This document shows positions 1-6,261 of a stretch of DNA of 8,048 nucleotides, piece after piece; the first letter of the stretch is position 1, and each line of letters opens with the position of its first letter. Under the pieces are notes generated by a model that saw only the letters and a list, made by a program, of their open reading frames with translations, did not search any database and had not been told where the DNA came from. The translations under genes and the position numbers were made by a program. The DNA comes from Nitrospinota bacterium (lineage in GTDB: Bacteria > Tectomicrobia > Entotheonellia > J063): contig RFHZ01000222.1 of NCBI GenBank assembly GCA_003696125.1, forward strand, positions 1 through 8,048. The letters run 5' to 3'.

Positions 1-420
1 CTCTTCCACGTAGAAGTCGGGCACGATCTTGGCGTGGGCCTTTTTGTACAGGACGGCAGACTTGAGGCTGATCCCCGGGTACTCTGCCTTGAGGTACTCC
101 ACGGCATAGATCAGGGTCTCCCCGCCATCGACCAGATCATCGACCAGGATGCCCTGTCCTTCGATGGTGTTCAGGGTGGCCAGGTGCTTGCTGAAGAGGG
201 GGCGTCTCAGGATCGGCTGTTCACCCTGCGCCTCGTCCGGGTAGCGCTTGCTGATCATCAGGGCAATAGGGACCTTCAAGGCTTTGGAGACAAAGAAGCT
301 CGGGGGGAGTCCTCCCCGGGCAATGCCGACCACAAAGTCGAACCGCTCTCCACTCTCTACGATCTGCCTGCACAGACGAAAGATGTCGGTCTGATACTTG
401 TGGATGTCGATAAAGATCAT
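1..420 (-). CDS. Purine-type phosphoribosyltransferase, 5' part (xanthine/guanine PRTase-like), cut by left edge
   Basis: The first 140 residues are visible, without a stop. Seen: the PRPP-binding signature ILVDDLVDGGETL at residues 91-103 (D94, D95, T102), the upstream loop GIARGGLPP at 32-40, and the sequence KKAHAKIVPDFYVEE at 126-140. That last stretch resembles the segment of E. coli Gpt just before its C-terminal tryptophan motif. Known of the family: these cytoplasmic salvage enzymes transfer phosphoribose from PRPP to xanthine, guanine or hypoxanthine, giving the nucleotide and pyrophosphate. The base specificity here is inference, because the C-terminal hood region is missing. The ATG at 420-418 is chosen because GGAGG (431-427) lies 6 nt upstream and the fold starts normally there. 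No visible partner gene explains its role; the methyltransferase upstream on the same strand ends 203 nt away, so the two may be separate units. Confidence 0.85.
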   Translation of the reverse strand, partial: MIFIDIHKYQTDIFRLCRQIVESGERFDFVVGIARGGLPPSFFVSKALKVPIALMISKRYPDEAQGEQPILRRPLFSKHLATLNTIEGQGILVDDLVDGGETLIYAVEYLKAEYPGISLKSAVLYKKAHAKIVPDFYVEE

Positions 421-457
421 CAAGCGCCTCCATCCTGAACTCTCTCACAGTAGAGTC

Positions 458-488
458 TTTTTACTGAAGTGTGCTCCGCGGTCGTCAA
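458..488 (-). promoter_or_regulatory. Weak candidate promoter for the phosphoribosyltransferase gene
   Basis: On the minus strand a -35-like TTGACG (488-483) is followed by AGTAAA (465-460) at 17 nt spacing, or TAAAAA (463-458) at 19 nt. Transcription would begin about 30 nt before the start codon. The -10 match is poor, so this is only a candidate. Confidence 0.25.
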
Positions 489-571
489 AGAGTTTTTCCG
501 GTAACCCATGACCCCAGGATGACGCAGAGGACAAAAGGGGTAGCCATAACTACTTAAAGCATAGCATGACC

Positions 572-616
572 GGGAGGGGGAGACCAGAGGAAAATGGGAG
601 AAGTGAGAAAAGGGAG
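572..616. other. 45-nt polypurine/polypyrimidine tract downstream of the methyltransferase
   Basis: On the plus strand 41 of 45 bases are purines; the exceptions are C584, C585, T595 and T604. On the minus strand, which is the sense of the upstream methyltransferase, the transcript here is C/U-rich with only two G. It begins 8 nt after the TAG stop. A C-rich, G-poor stretch just after a gene resembles a Rho-loading region, and no intrinsic terminator is visible in 421-623. The Rho role is inference. Confidence 0.4.
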
Positions 617-623
617 TCTCTGG

Positions 624-1253
624 CTAATCTGGACGGGCAATGATGAGCTTCACCACCCCCAGCGGTCCCAGGTCGTCTACCCGTTCGAGCACCAGCCCGG
701 CCCGAGAGACATTGGCTACCGTGTTCCGGTTAATATTGGCACCCATCACCCGCACCACCAGCGGGTTGAGAAGATCCATCAGCCTGCCTACCCCCGGACG
801 ATTCACCCGCACATGTTCCAGGAGCAGGATCCGCCCCTGAGGCCGGACAACCCGGCGCAACTCGCGTAGTCCCTGTACCGGATCCGGGACCGAGCAGAAG
901 ACAAAGGTGGCTACGGCGGCATCGAAACAGTGATCTGGGAAGGCCAGCGCCTGGGCATCCAACTGGCAGAGGGGAACGTTTTTCCCCTCCTGCATGGCAC
1001 GCCGGAGAGCCCGGAGCAGCATGCGCTCGCTTAAGTCTACCGCCGTCACCCTGGCTTCGGCCGGATAGTAGGGGATGTTCTTGCCGGTACCGACCCCCAC
1101 CTCCAGCACCCGGCCTGGGGGGATCAGGGACCACAGCCGCTTTCGCCACCACCGGAACCGGCGTTCGACAAACCATTCCAGGGCGTCATAAACCGGAGCG
1201 AGACGGTTGTACCGGGTTTGCGTTGCCTTGGTTGCCTGGACGTTCGGTTCTAT
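624..1253 (-). CDS. Class I SAM-dependent methyltransferase, UbiE/PmtA-like; apparent AUA start
   Basis: The protein is 209 residues if started at 1253. Seen: an N-terminal segment RYNRLAPVYDALEWF (14-28), typical of UbiE-like methyltransferases. SAM-binding motif I is EVGVGTGKN (51-59), the acidic ribose-binding residue is D73 in TAVDLSERM, and LDAQALAFPDHCFDAA precedes the post-I region. After these come RPQGRILLLEHVR and LMDLLNPLVVRVMGANINR, a combination seen in proteins annotated as phospholipid or quinone methyltransferases. The substrate is unknown; a membrane lipid or quinone is an inference from family resemblance. The start is odd: the frame opens at a TAG at 1298-1296, and no ATG, GTG or TTG occurs before GTG 1109-1107, which lies inside motif I and would remove the conserved N-terminus. 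AUA at 1253-1251 follows a tandem AGGAG by 7 nt. Other explanations are a sequence error or a mutated start. Transcribed divergently from the AlgH-family gene. Confidence 0.8.
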   Translation of the reverse strand: MEPNVQATKATQTRYNRLAPVYDALEWFVERRFRWWRKRLWSLIPPGRVLEVGVGTGKNIPYYPAEARVTAVDLSERMLLRALRRAMQEGKNVPLCQLDAQALAFPDHCFDAAVATFVFCSVPDPVQGLRELRRVVRPQGRILLLEHVRVNRPGVGRLMDLLNPLVVRVMGANINRNTVANVSRAGLVLERVDDLGPLGVVKLIIARPD

Positions 1254-1260
1254 GCCCTTT

Positions 1261-1270
1261 CTCCTCTCCT
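1261..1270 (-). promoter_or_regulatory. Tandem Shine-Dalgarno that sets the methyltransferase start at AUA
   Basis: Two adjacent AGGAG copies (1270-1266 and 1265-1261) end 7 nt before the in-frame AUA at 1253-1251. This is optimal spacing, and no other start codon is placed to use it. It is the main evidence for translation from a non-canonical codon, or for an error in what should be AUG. Confidence 0.6.
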
Positions 1271-1339
1271 GATCAAAAGCAGGGACTGGTCGCCTCTATG
1301 GACCCGCATTGGTCATGACTGCGGCGCTCTCTTCTCTCT

Positions 1340-1368
1340 ATTATGCCCCTCCCCTTTCGCTGGTGCAA
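1340..1368 (-). promoter_or_regulatory. Candidate sigma70-type promoter for the methyltransferase gene
   Basis: The minus strand carries CATAAT (1345-1340, 5 of 6 to the -10 consensus), with TTGCAC (1368-1363) 17 nt upstream. Transcription would start near 1333 and leave a leader of about 80 nt. The -35 match is weak. A small inverted repeat, AGGAG-5nt-CTCCT at 1368-1382, touches the -35 edge and could be an operator, though it is short. Confidence 0.35.
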
Positions 1369-1459
1369 GGAGGAATTCTCCTCCCCTCTTCCCAGGTCGA
1401 GGAGATTACCGGTTTTGGGAGCCAGACAGGCTAAAGAAAGAGACGCATGGAGGATGGGG

Positions 1460-1488
1460 TTGAGAGCGAGGAGAAGTTGTGCTAGAGT
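1460..1488 (+). promoter_or_regulatory. Candidate sigma70-type promoter for the AlgH-family gene
   Basis: TTGAGA (1460-1465, 5 of 6 to consensus) and TAGAGT (1483-1488, 4 of 6) are separated by exactly 17 nt. A start near 1495 would give a leader of about 54 nt. It lies back-to-back with the methyltransferase promoter in the 295-nt divergent gap; I see nothing else convincing in that gap. Confidence 0.4.
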
Positions 1489-1548
1489 ATAGGGGGTAGA
1501 GAAGGCGAGCCCAAACCGCAGATGATGTGATTGCCTGGCAGTAGGATA

Positions 1549-2421
1549 ATGCTCATGAGTGCTCATTCTGATCAGATAACCCACCGGGTTGATGGCTTGC
1601 AGGAGTGGAAGGGAAGGAAGGTTTTCAGGAGGGCAGGGGTGGTTGTCATCCTGATCACCTGGATGCTGCCTGCGCTGTTGCTGTCGACCACAGCAGCCTT
1701 TACCAATTCCCGGCAGTGGTTTTCCCCGCCTTCCCCTCTTCCCCTCAATCCTTTCCGCGGGGAGGCCAGCCTGGACAAAGGGAAATTCCTGGTCGCCAGC
1801 CGTCAACTCGGTGATCCACGCTTCAGGGAGACCGTGGTCTTCTTACTGCGCTATGACCCGCAGGGGGCGATGGGGGTGGTGATCAATCGTCCTGGCCGGG
1901 TGAAACTCTCTACCCTCTTTCCCAGCATCACCGATCTACAGCAACGAGCGGATACCCTCTACTGGGGAGGACCGGTTTCCCCAAGTCGCCTGATGATGCT
2001 CTTCCGCTTTGCCACCCCGCTGGAGAAAGCGCAGCATGTGTGGAGGGATCTTTACGTCAGCACCAGCCGCACCGTGCTCCGACGGATCCTCAAGGAGTCG
2101 AAAGAGAAGGCACAATTCCGGGTCTATGCCGGGTATGCCGGATGGGCTCCTGGTCAGCTCGACCACGAGGTGTGGCGGGGAGACTGGTATGTGGTAGATG
2201 CCGATATGGCAACCATTTTTGAGACGCCTCCTTCCCAGATCTGGCCAGAGCTGATCCGGCGCAGCACCCTGCGGAAGGCCGGCCTTCCAGAATCGACAGG
2301 GGGAGTCTATGGCCGGTCGCTGCGGGCTGCTCCTCTTTCTTCTTCCCCCAGGTACGCCTGGCGCACCTCTGGATTCACCCGGATCTCCTCTATGGTACCG
2401 GTAGCGATGGCTCGACCGTAA
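1549..2421 (+). CDS. AlgH/YqgE (UPF0301) family protein with N-terminal membrane segment and overlapping C-terminal tail
   Basis: The 290-residue product has three parts. Residues 21-28 are basic (KGRKVFRR) and are followed by a hydrophobic segment at 29-51. A Pro/Ser-rich linker runs over 57-70. The UPF0301 domain spans about 76-238, with FLVASRQLGDPRF (80-92), GAMGVVINRP (106-115), YWGGPVSPSR (138-147) and AGYAGWAPGQLDHE (194-207). Family members are usually about 180-190 residues and cytoplasmic, of poorly defined function; the name comes from an alginate regulator in Pseudomonas. Here the domain would be exported or anchored facing the periplasm (inference). There is no lipobox cysteine. 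ATG 1549 is chosen; ATG 1555 is equally possible because the only Shine-Dalgarno-like element is AGG at 1543-1545. An upstream TTG at 1531 seems less likely. The last 38 residues or so are encoded antisense to livG and look unlike the family, so they may be a read-through tail. Confidence 0.85.
   Translation: MLMSAHSDQITHRVDGLQEWKGRKVFRRAGVVVILITWMLPALLLSTTAAFTNSRQWFSPPSPLPLNPFRGEASLDKGKFLVASRQLGDPRFRETVVFLLRYDPQGAMGVVINRPGRVKLSTLFPSITDLQQRADTLYWGGPVSPSRLMMLFRFATPLEKAQHVWRDLYVSTSRTVLRRILKESKEKAQFRVYAGYAGWAPGQLDHEVWRGDWYVVDADMATIFETPPSQIWPELIRRSTLRKAGLPESTGGVYGRSLRAAPLSSSPRYAWRTSGFTRISSMVPVAMARP
2273..2288. repeat. Perfect 16-bp palindrome GGAAGGCCGGCCTTCC just past the livG stop
   Basis: It is self-complementary over all 16 bases. 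On the minus strand it begins 18 nt after the livG stop codon, so the transporter mRNA could form a GC-rich hairpin at its 3' end. There is no U-tract after it, so it is not a classical intrinsic terminator. It might act as an RNA-end stabiliser, a Rho-assisted stop or a protein-binding site. On the plus strand it lies inside the AlgH-family gene just after the conserved domain. Confidence 0.6.
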
Positions 2422-3083
2422 ACCAGCACGGTGATGCGATCGGCCAGGGCAAAGACGGCATCCATGTCGTGTTCCACCAGCAGCAGGGTATGTTCCCCTT
2501 TCAGTTCCCGGAGCAGGGCGATCATCTGGGCAGTCTCCTCTGCCCCCATGCCGGCTGTCGGCTCGTCCAGGAGGAGGAGTTTGGGCTGGGTGGCCAGGAC
2601 CATGGCGATCTCCAGTTGTCGCTGCTCTCCGTGGGAGAGACGGGCAGCCACTGTCTCTGCCCGTTCCCTCAGTCCGACCCGTTCCAGTATGGCCAGGGCC
2701 GGTTCCCGTAGCTCAGGGATGGTGTGGGCATTGCGCCAGAAGCGGAAGCTATGACCGGCTCGGGCCTGCACGGCGATGGCCACATTATCGAGGACAGAAA
2801 ACCCGTGGAAGATGCTGGTGATCTGGAAGGAGCGGGCCAGGCCCAGGGCAGAGCGGGTATGCACCGGGAGGTGGGTGATGTCCCGCCCTCCAAAGCGAAT
2901 GGTCCCGGCATCGGGACGCAACTCCCCGGCCAGTTGGGCGAGCAGAGTGGTTTTCCCGGCTCCGTTGGGACCGATGATGGCATGGATCTCTCCCGGGAAG
3001 ACGGTGAGATCGAGATGGTCGGTAGCCACCAGTGCCCCGAACTGCTTGACCAGACCCCGCGTCTCCAGCAAGGCTTCGTTCAT
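2307..3083 (-). CDS. livG: Branched-chain amino acid-type (HAAT) ABC transporter ATP-binding protein LivG
   Basis: The 258-residue cytoplasmic ATPase powers import through the LivH/LivM pore. Seen: Walker A GPNGAGKT (38-45), Q-loop Q87 in ARSFQITSIF, ABC signature LSHGEQ (149-154), Walker B LLLLDE (169-174) followed by PTAGM, and H-loop H205 in VEHDMDAV. The family features RSFQ, FSVLDN and AYLGEE near the C-terminus identify LivG rather than LivF. The ATG at 3083-3081 overlaps the livM TGA as ATGA, and GGGAGG (3098-3093) is 9 nt upstream. The frame stays open upstream to 3590, but that part is inside livM and lacks family similarity. It is the last transporter gene; no livF follows. Its final 115 nt overlap the convergent AlgH-family gene. 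Confidence 0.95.
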   Translation of the reverse strand: MNEALLETRGLVKQFGALVATDHLDLTVFPGEIHAIIGPNGAGKTTLLAQLAGELRPDAGTIRFGGRDITHLPVHTRSALGLARSFQITSIFHGFSVLDNVAIAVQARAGHSFRFWRNAHTIPELREPALAILERVGLRERAETVAARLSHGEQRQLEIAMVLATQPKLLLLDEPTAGMGAEETAQMIALLRELKGEHTLLLVEHDMDAVFALADRITVLVYGRAIATGTIEEIRVNPEVRQAYLGEEERGAARSDRP

Positions 3084-4021
3084 CGCTTCTTGCCTCCCAT
3101 CAGCAGTCCGTAAATGCCGCCTTTGGCAAAGAGCACCATCAATACCAGCAGGGGGCCGAGCAGGATCATCCAGTGCTCGGTGAAGCTGGAGAGGATATCC
3201 TCGGCCAGCAAGAGGGTGGTGGCGCCCAGCAGCGGTCCGATCAGGCTCCCCATCCCTCCCAGGATCACCATGACGATGATATCCCCGGAGCGTGTCCAGT
3301 GCATGAGCGTTGGACTGACGTACAGGGTGTGGTTTGCGATGAGGGCTCCGGCCAGGCCGGCGATTCCCCCGGCAATGACGAAACAGACCAGCTTGTACCA
3401 GAAGGTGGGGAAACCGAGGGAATTCATGCGGCGCTCGTTCTCCCGGATCCCCCGGATCACCATGCCGAAGCGGGAATGGACCAGCCGGTGACTGACGAAG
3501 AGGATTAATCCTAAGATCCCGAACACCACGTAATAGAAGACGGTGTGATTCTCGATATCGATCAGGCCACCAAAGGTGTTGCGTGACCATAAAGGAAGGC
3601 CATCGTCTCCCCCGTACCCTTCCAGGCTGAAGAAGAAGTAGTAGAGCATCTGGGCAAAGGCGAGCGTGATCATGATGAAGTAGACACCGCTGGTGCGCAG
3701 GCTGATGGCTCCGATCACGAAAGCGACCCCGGCGGCGAGAAGGGTGGCCAGGGGCCAGGCAATCCAGCCGCTCTCGACGCCATGGTAGGAGAGGATCCCC
3801 ACCGTGTACGCCCCTACACCGAAGAAGGCGGCATGACCAAAGCTGACCATGCCGCCGTACCCGAGGATCAGGTCGAGGCTGATGGCCACGATGGCGTAGA
3901 TCATGATGCGGGTAAAAAGACGGGTATAGAAGGGCTCGGAGAGGAGCGGGATGGCGGCAAAGAGGACCGGTACAAGCAGGAGAAGAGCCTGGCGGAGTTC
4001 GGGGGACGATCGCTTAAACAT
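3080..4021 (-). CDS. livM: Branched-chain amino acid-type ABC transporter permease LivM
   Basis: A 313-residue polytopic inner-membrane protein that forms half of the transport pore with LivH. Seen: a hydrophobic N-terminus from about residue 11, the hallmark GYGGMVSFGHAAFFGVGAY (54-72), RTSGVYFIMITLAFAQM (109-125), a hydrophilic GGDDGLPLWSR (137-147), and the coupling region RGIRENERRMNSLG (190-203). SGDIIVMVILGGMGSLIGP follows at 245-263, then a basic C-terminus GGKKR. Length and motif order are normal for LivM. The ATG at 4021-4019 overlaps the end of livH by 8 nt in a different frame. There is no good Shine-Dalgarno close by (AAGGG is about 13 nt away), so translation is probably coupled to livH. 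The transported substrate cannot be read from the permease. Confidence 0.95.
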   Translation of the reverse strand: MFKRSSPELRQALLLLVPVLFAAIPLLSEPFYTRLFTRIMIYAIVAISLDLILGYGGMVSFGHAAFFGVGAYTVGILSYHGVESGWIAWPLATLLAAGVAFVIGAISLRTSGVYFIMITLAFAQMLYYFFFSLEGYGGDDGLPLWSRNTFGGLIDIENHTVFYYVVFGILGLILFVSHRLVHSRFGMVIRGIRENERRMNSLGFPTFWYKLVCFVIAGGIAGLAGALIANHTLYVSPTLMHWTRSGDIIVMVILGGMGSLIGPLLGATTLLLAEDILSSFTEHWMILLGPLLVLMVLFAKGGIYGLLMGGKKR

Positions 4022-4886
4022 GGGCGGGAAACAACCCTTGTGGACGCCAGCACAACACGGCGGCCATCAGAATGTAAATGACCATGGAGGCCAGGGCCGG
4101 GGGGAGCAGGATCCGGCCAAAGGTATCGGCAACCCCGACCAGGAGCGCGGCGATAAAGGCGCCTCGAATCGACCCGATCCCCCCGATGACGATGACCACA
4201 AAGGTGAGGATCAGGATCGATTCTCCCATCCCCACTTCGACCGAGAGGATGGGGCCGGCCATCATGCCGGCCAGGCCGGCCAGAGCCGCTCCCAGGCCGA
4301 AGAGGAGGGTATAGAGGAGTTGGATGTTGACCCCGAGGGCGTTGACCATCTCCCGGTTACTCGCCCCGGCCCGGATCAGCATCCCCAGACGGGTGCGGGT
4401 AATCAGCAGATAGAGGAAGGCCGCCACCCCCAGTCCGACCACCACAATGAGCAGGCGATAGGTCGGATAAGGGACGCCAGGCAGAACGGTCACATGACCG
4501 GAGAGGGCGGCCGGCAGGGCCATGAAGTAAGCCTGGGGACCCCAGATGATGCGGACCAGCTCGTTAAAGAAAAGAATCAGGGCAAAGGTGGCCAGCACCT
4601 GGTCGAGATGATCACGCGCATAGAGGGTACGTAAGGCGATGACTTCCACCAGCATCCCGATCAGGATCGTGGCCGGGATGGCCAGCAACACCGCCAGCAG
4701 AAAGGAACCGGTGTACCGCTGCAACGTGGCGGCCAGGTAGGCCCCGATCATGTAGAGGGAACCATGCGCCAGATTGATCAGGTTCATGATCCCGAAGATC
4801 AGGGTAAGACCGGCCGCCATCAGAAAGAGCATGACACCGAGTTGCAGGCCGTTTAATCCCTGCGTGATGAGCAGTATCGGATCCAT
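4014..4886 (-). CDS. livH: Branched-chain amino acid-type ABC transporter permease LivH
   Basis: A 290-residue polytopic inner-membrane permease. Seen: the hydrophobic N-terminal helix with QLGVMLFLMAAGLTLIFGI, the family hallmark NLINLAHGSLYMIGAY (35-50), the cytoplasmic coupling segment TRTRLGMLIRAGASNREM, and a Gly/Ala-rich helix (GLAGMMAGP). GGIGSIRGAFIAALLVG follows, and the protein ends in WRPQGLFPAHV, as is typical of LivH. Normal length. The ATG at 4886-4884 is 9 nt after the binding-protein stop, with GGGGA just upstream as a modest ribosome binding site. This spacing places it in the same operon as the binding protein, livM and livG. Confidence 0.95.
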   Translation of the reverse strand: MDPILLITQGLNGLQLGVMLFLMAAGLTLIFGIMNLINLAHGSLYMIGAYLAATLQRYTGSFLLAVLLAIPATILIGMLVEVIALRTLYARDHLDQVLATFALILFFNELVRIIWGPQAYFMALPAALSGHVTVLPGVPYPTYRLLIVVVGLGVAAFLYLLITRTRLGMLIRAGASNREMVNALGVNIQLLYTLLFGLGAALAGLAGMMAGPILSVEVGMGESILILTFVVIVIGGIGSIRGAFIAALLVGVADTFGRILLPPALASMVIYILMAAVLCWRPQGLFPAHV

Positions 4887-4895
4887 CTTCCCCGG

Positions 4896-6071
4896 CTACC
4901 ACCGCATCTTGCACTGCGTATGGTACGCATCGGCATGGTCTTTAAAGGCCAGGCCGACCAGTTGGTTGGTCAAGACCCCTTCCTCGTTCCTGATCACCTT
5001 GCGGATGTAGAAGTTCTGGATGGGAAAGTGGTTGTTGTTGAAGCGGAACGCCCCCCGTACCGAGGCAAAATCGGCTTTGCGGAAGGCGGCTCGTAGCCCG
5101 TCTTTGTTGCTCAGGTCTCCTCCCACGGCCCGGATGGCGCTGTCGATCAGGAGGGCAGCATCGTAGCCCTGTGCGGCGAACAGGGAGGGGATCCGGCCAT
5201 AGGTGGTTTTAAAATCGGCCACGAACTTCCGGTTCACCGGGTTATCCAGGTCCGGACTCCAGAAGCTCGAATTGAGGATACCCAGTGCCGCATCCCCCTG
5301 CGCAGGGAGGACGGTCTGATCAAAGGTAAAGGCAGGTCCGTAGAGGGGAATCTCCTCCTTGAGCCCGGCCTGGGCGTACTGCTTGACAAAGTTGATGCCC
5401 ATGCCTCCTGGATAGAAGACAAAGACCGCTTCTGGTTTGGCGGCGCGGAGCTGGGCCAGCTCGGCCGCATAGTCGGGCTGGTTGATCTTGGTGTACACCT
5501 CGCCCACGATCTCCCCTTTAAAGTAACGTTTGAACCCGGTCAGGGCATCCTTGCCCGCCCGGTAGTTGGGGGCCATGATGTAGACCCGCTTGACCCCTTT
5601 ATCCTGCAGGTACTTCCCCATGGCCTCGTGCGTCTGGTCGTTCTGCCAGGAGACGGTGAAGAGGTTCGGTAGACAGCGGGCACCGGCCAGCGGGGAGGGT
5701 CCGGCATTGGCGCTGATCAGGAAGACCCCGGCATCGCTGATACGCTTGGCCACTGCCATCATCACGTTGGAGAAGACGATCCCGGTGATGAAATCGACCT
5801 TATCCTTTTCGATCATGCGGGTGGCCACCTGCACTCCAACTCCCGGTTTGAGTTGATCATCTCCCACGATCAGATCGACCGGCAGGCCACCCAGTTTGCC
5901 CCCGGCATGCTCGATCCCCAGCTTAAACCCGTCCAGGATATCGATGCCGAGACCGGCAGCCGGACCGGACATGGTAGCCATGTAGCCGATCTTCACCTTC
6001 TCGGCAGCCATAGCCGGTCCCACCAGCATCAATAGCGAGAGAACAACGCATACGATCATGGATCTGTTCAT
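4896..6071 (-). CDS. Periplasmic substrate-binding protein of a HAAT/LivK-type ABC transporter
   Basis: A 391-residue type I periplasmic binding protein that delivers ligand to the LivHMG complex. Seen: a Sec signal peptide at 1-22 with hydrophobic core VCVVLSLLMLVGPAMA and an AxA-type site before AEKVKIGY. The opening MATMSGPAAGLGIDILDGF (31-49) is typical of the family, followed by GDDQLKPGVGV (70-80), GIVFSNVMMAVA and FTVSWQNDQT (138-147). No lipobox is present, so it should be soluble in the periplasm. The mature part has only two cysteines, C133 and C387 (in the final QCKMRW), which could form a disulfide. The ligand is unknown; related proteins bind branched-chain amino acids, amides or aromatic acids. 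ATG 6071-6069 has AAGGAG (6084-6079) 7 nt upstream. First gene of the operon, under the strong promoter at 6175-6203. Confidence 0.92.
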   Translation of the reverse strand: MNRSMIVCVVLSLLMLVGPAMAAEKVKIGYMATMSGPAAGLGIDILDGFKLGIEHAGGKLGGLPVDLIVGDDQLKPGVGVQVATRMIEKDKVDFITGIVFSNVMMAVAKRISDAGVFLISANAGPSPLAGARCLPNLFTVSWQNDQTHEAMGKYLQDKGVKRVYIMAPNYRAGKDALTGFKRYFKGEIVGEVYTKINQPDYAAELAQLRAAKPEAVFVFYPGGMGINFVKQYAQAGLKEEIPLYGPAFTFDQTVLPAQGDAALGILNSSFWSPDLDNPVNRKFVADFKTTYGRIPSLFAAQGYDAALLIDSAIRAVGGDLSNKDGLRAAFRKADFASVRGAFRFNNNHFPIQNFYIRKVIRNEEGVLTNQLVGLAFKDHADAYHTQCKMRW

Positions 6072-6121
6072 CGTTCCACTCCTTCTGTATGATGTCTTCA
6101 GCCAGGTATGCAGTACTCCAA

Positions 6122-6132
6122 CTCTGCCAGAG
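6122..6132. repeat. Short inverted repeat CTCTG-C-CAGAG in the transporter leader
   Basis: Perfect 5-bp arms around a single C lie between the predicted transcription start (about 6168) and the binding-protein start codon. This is a plausible position for an operator or small leader structure, but the arms are short and could occur by chance. Confidence 0.2.
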
Positions 6133-6174
6133 CGATGGCGAGGCCTGATATCCTCCCCCTCTCGTTCGCCACCG

Positions 6175-6203
6175 ATTCTACACCGCTACCCCTGTTCTGT
6201 CAA
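6175..6203 (-). promoter_or_regulatory. Near-consensus sigma70 promoter for the transporter operon
   Basis: On the minus strand TTGACA (6203-6198, perfect -35) is followed after 17 nt by TAGAAT (6180-6175, 5 of 6 to the -10 consensus). Transcription would start near 6168 and give a leader of about 97 nt before the binding-protein ATG. This is the best promoter in the window. If the gene is regulated, a repressor acting near or downstream of it is more likely than an activator (inference). Confidence 0.65.
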
Positions 6204-6261
6204 GACCAGATTCCGGCCTCCCAGGATCGGCTGTGGATGAGGAGAAAGTCCTCGCAAAGTA

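Noticed and set aside
34-438. Long plus-strand open frame opposite the phosphoribosyltransferase
   Set aside because: It is antisense to a gene with a clear PRPP motif, and its translation shows no recognisable domain or membrane pattern.
584-623. CCAGAG/CTCTGG inverted repeat as an intrinsic terminator of the methyltransferase
   Set aside because: Six-bp arms are separated by a 28-nt loop with no U-tract, too weak for an intrinsic terminator.
1296-1316. Six-codon minus-strand leader frame (ATG to TAG) ahead of the methyltransferase
   Set aside because: It has no Shine-Dalgarno and an unremarkable peptide. It is in frame but separated by a stop, so it cannot supply the missing start.
1218-1463. 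Plus-strand open frame of about 81 codons in the divergent gap
   Set aside because: It overlaps the methyltransferase N-terminus and the promoter region and has no ribosome binding site or recognisable similarity.
3084-3590. Upstream open extension of the livG frame
   Set aside because: It lies wholly inside livM in another frame and lacks ABC ATPase similarity. The ATGA overlap and GGGAGG support the start at 3083.
4250-4290. Repeated GCCGGCCA-like units in livH
   Set aside because: They encode the Gly/Ala-rich helix (GLAGMMAGP) normal for LivH, so protein composition in GC-rich codons explains them.
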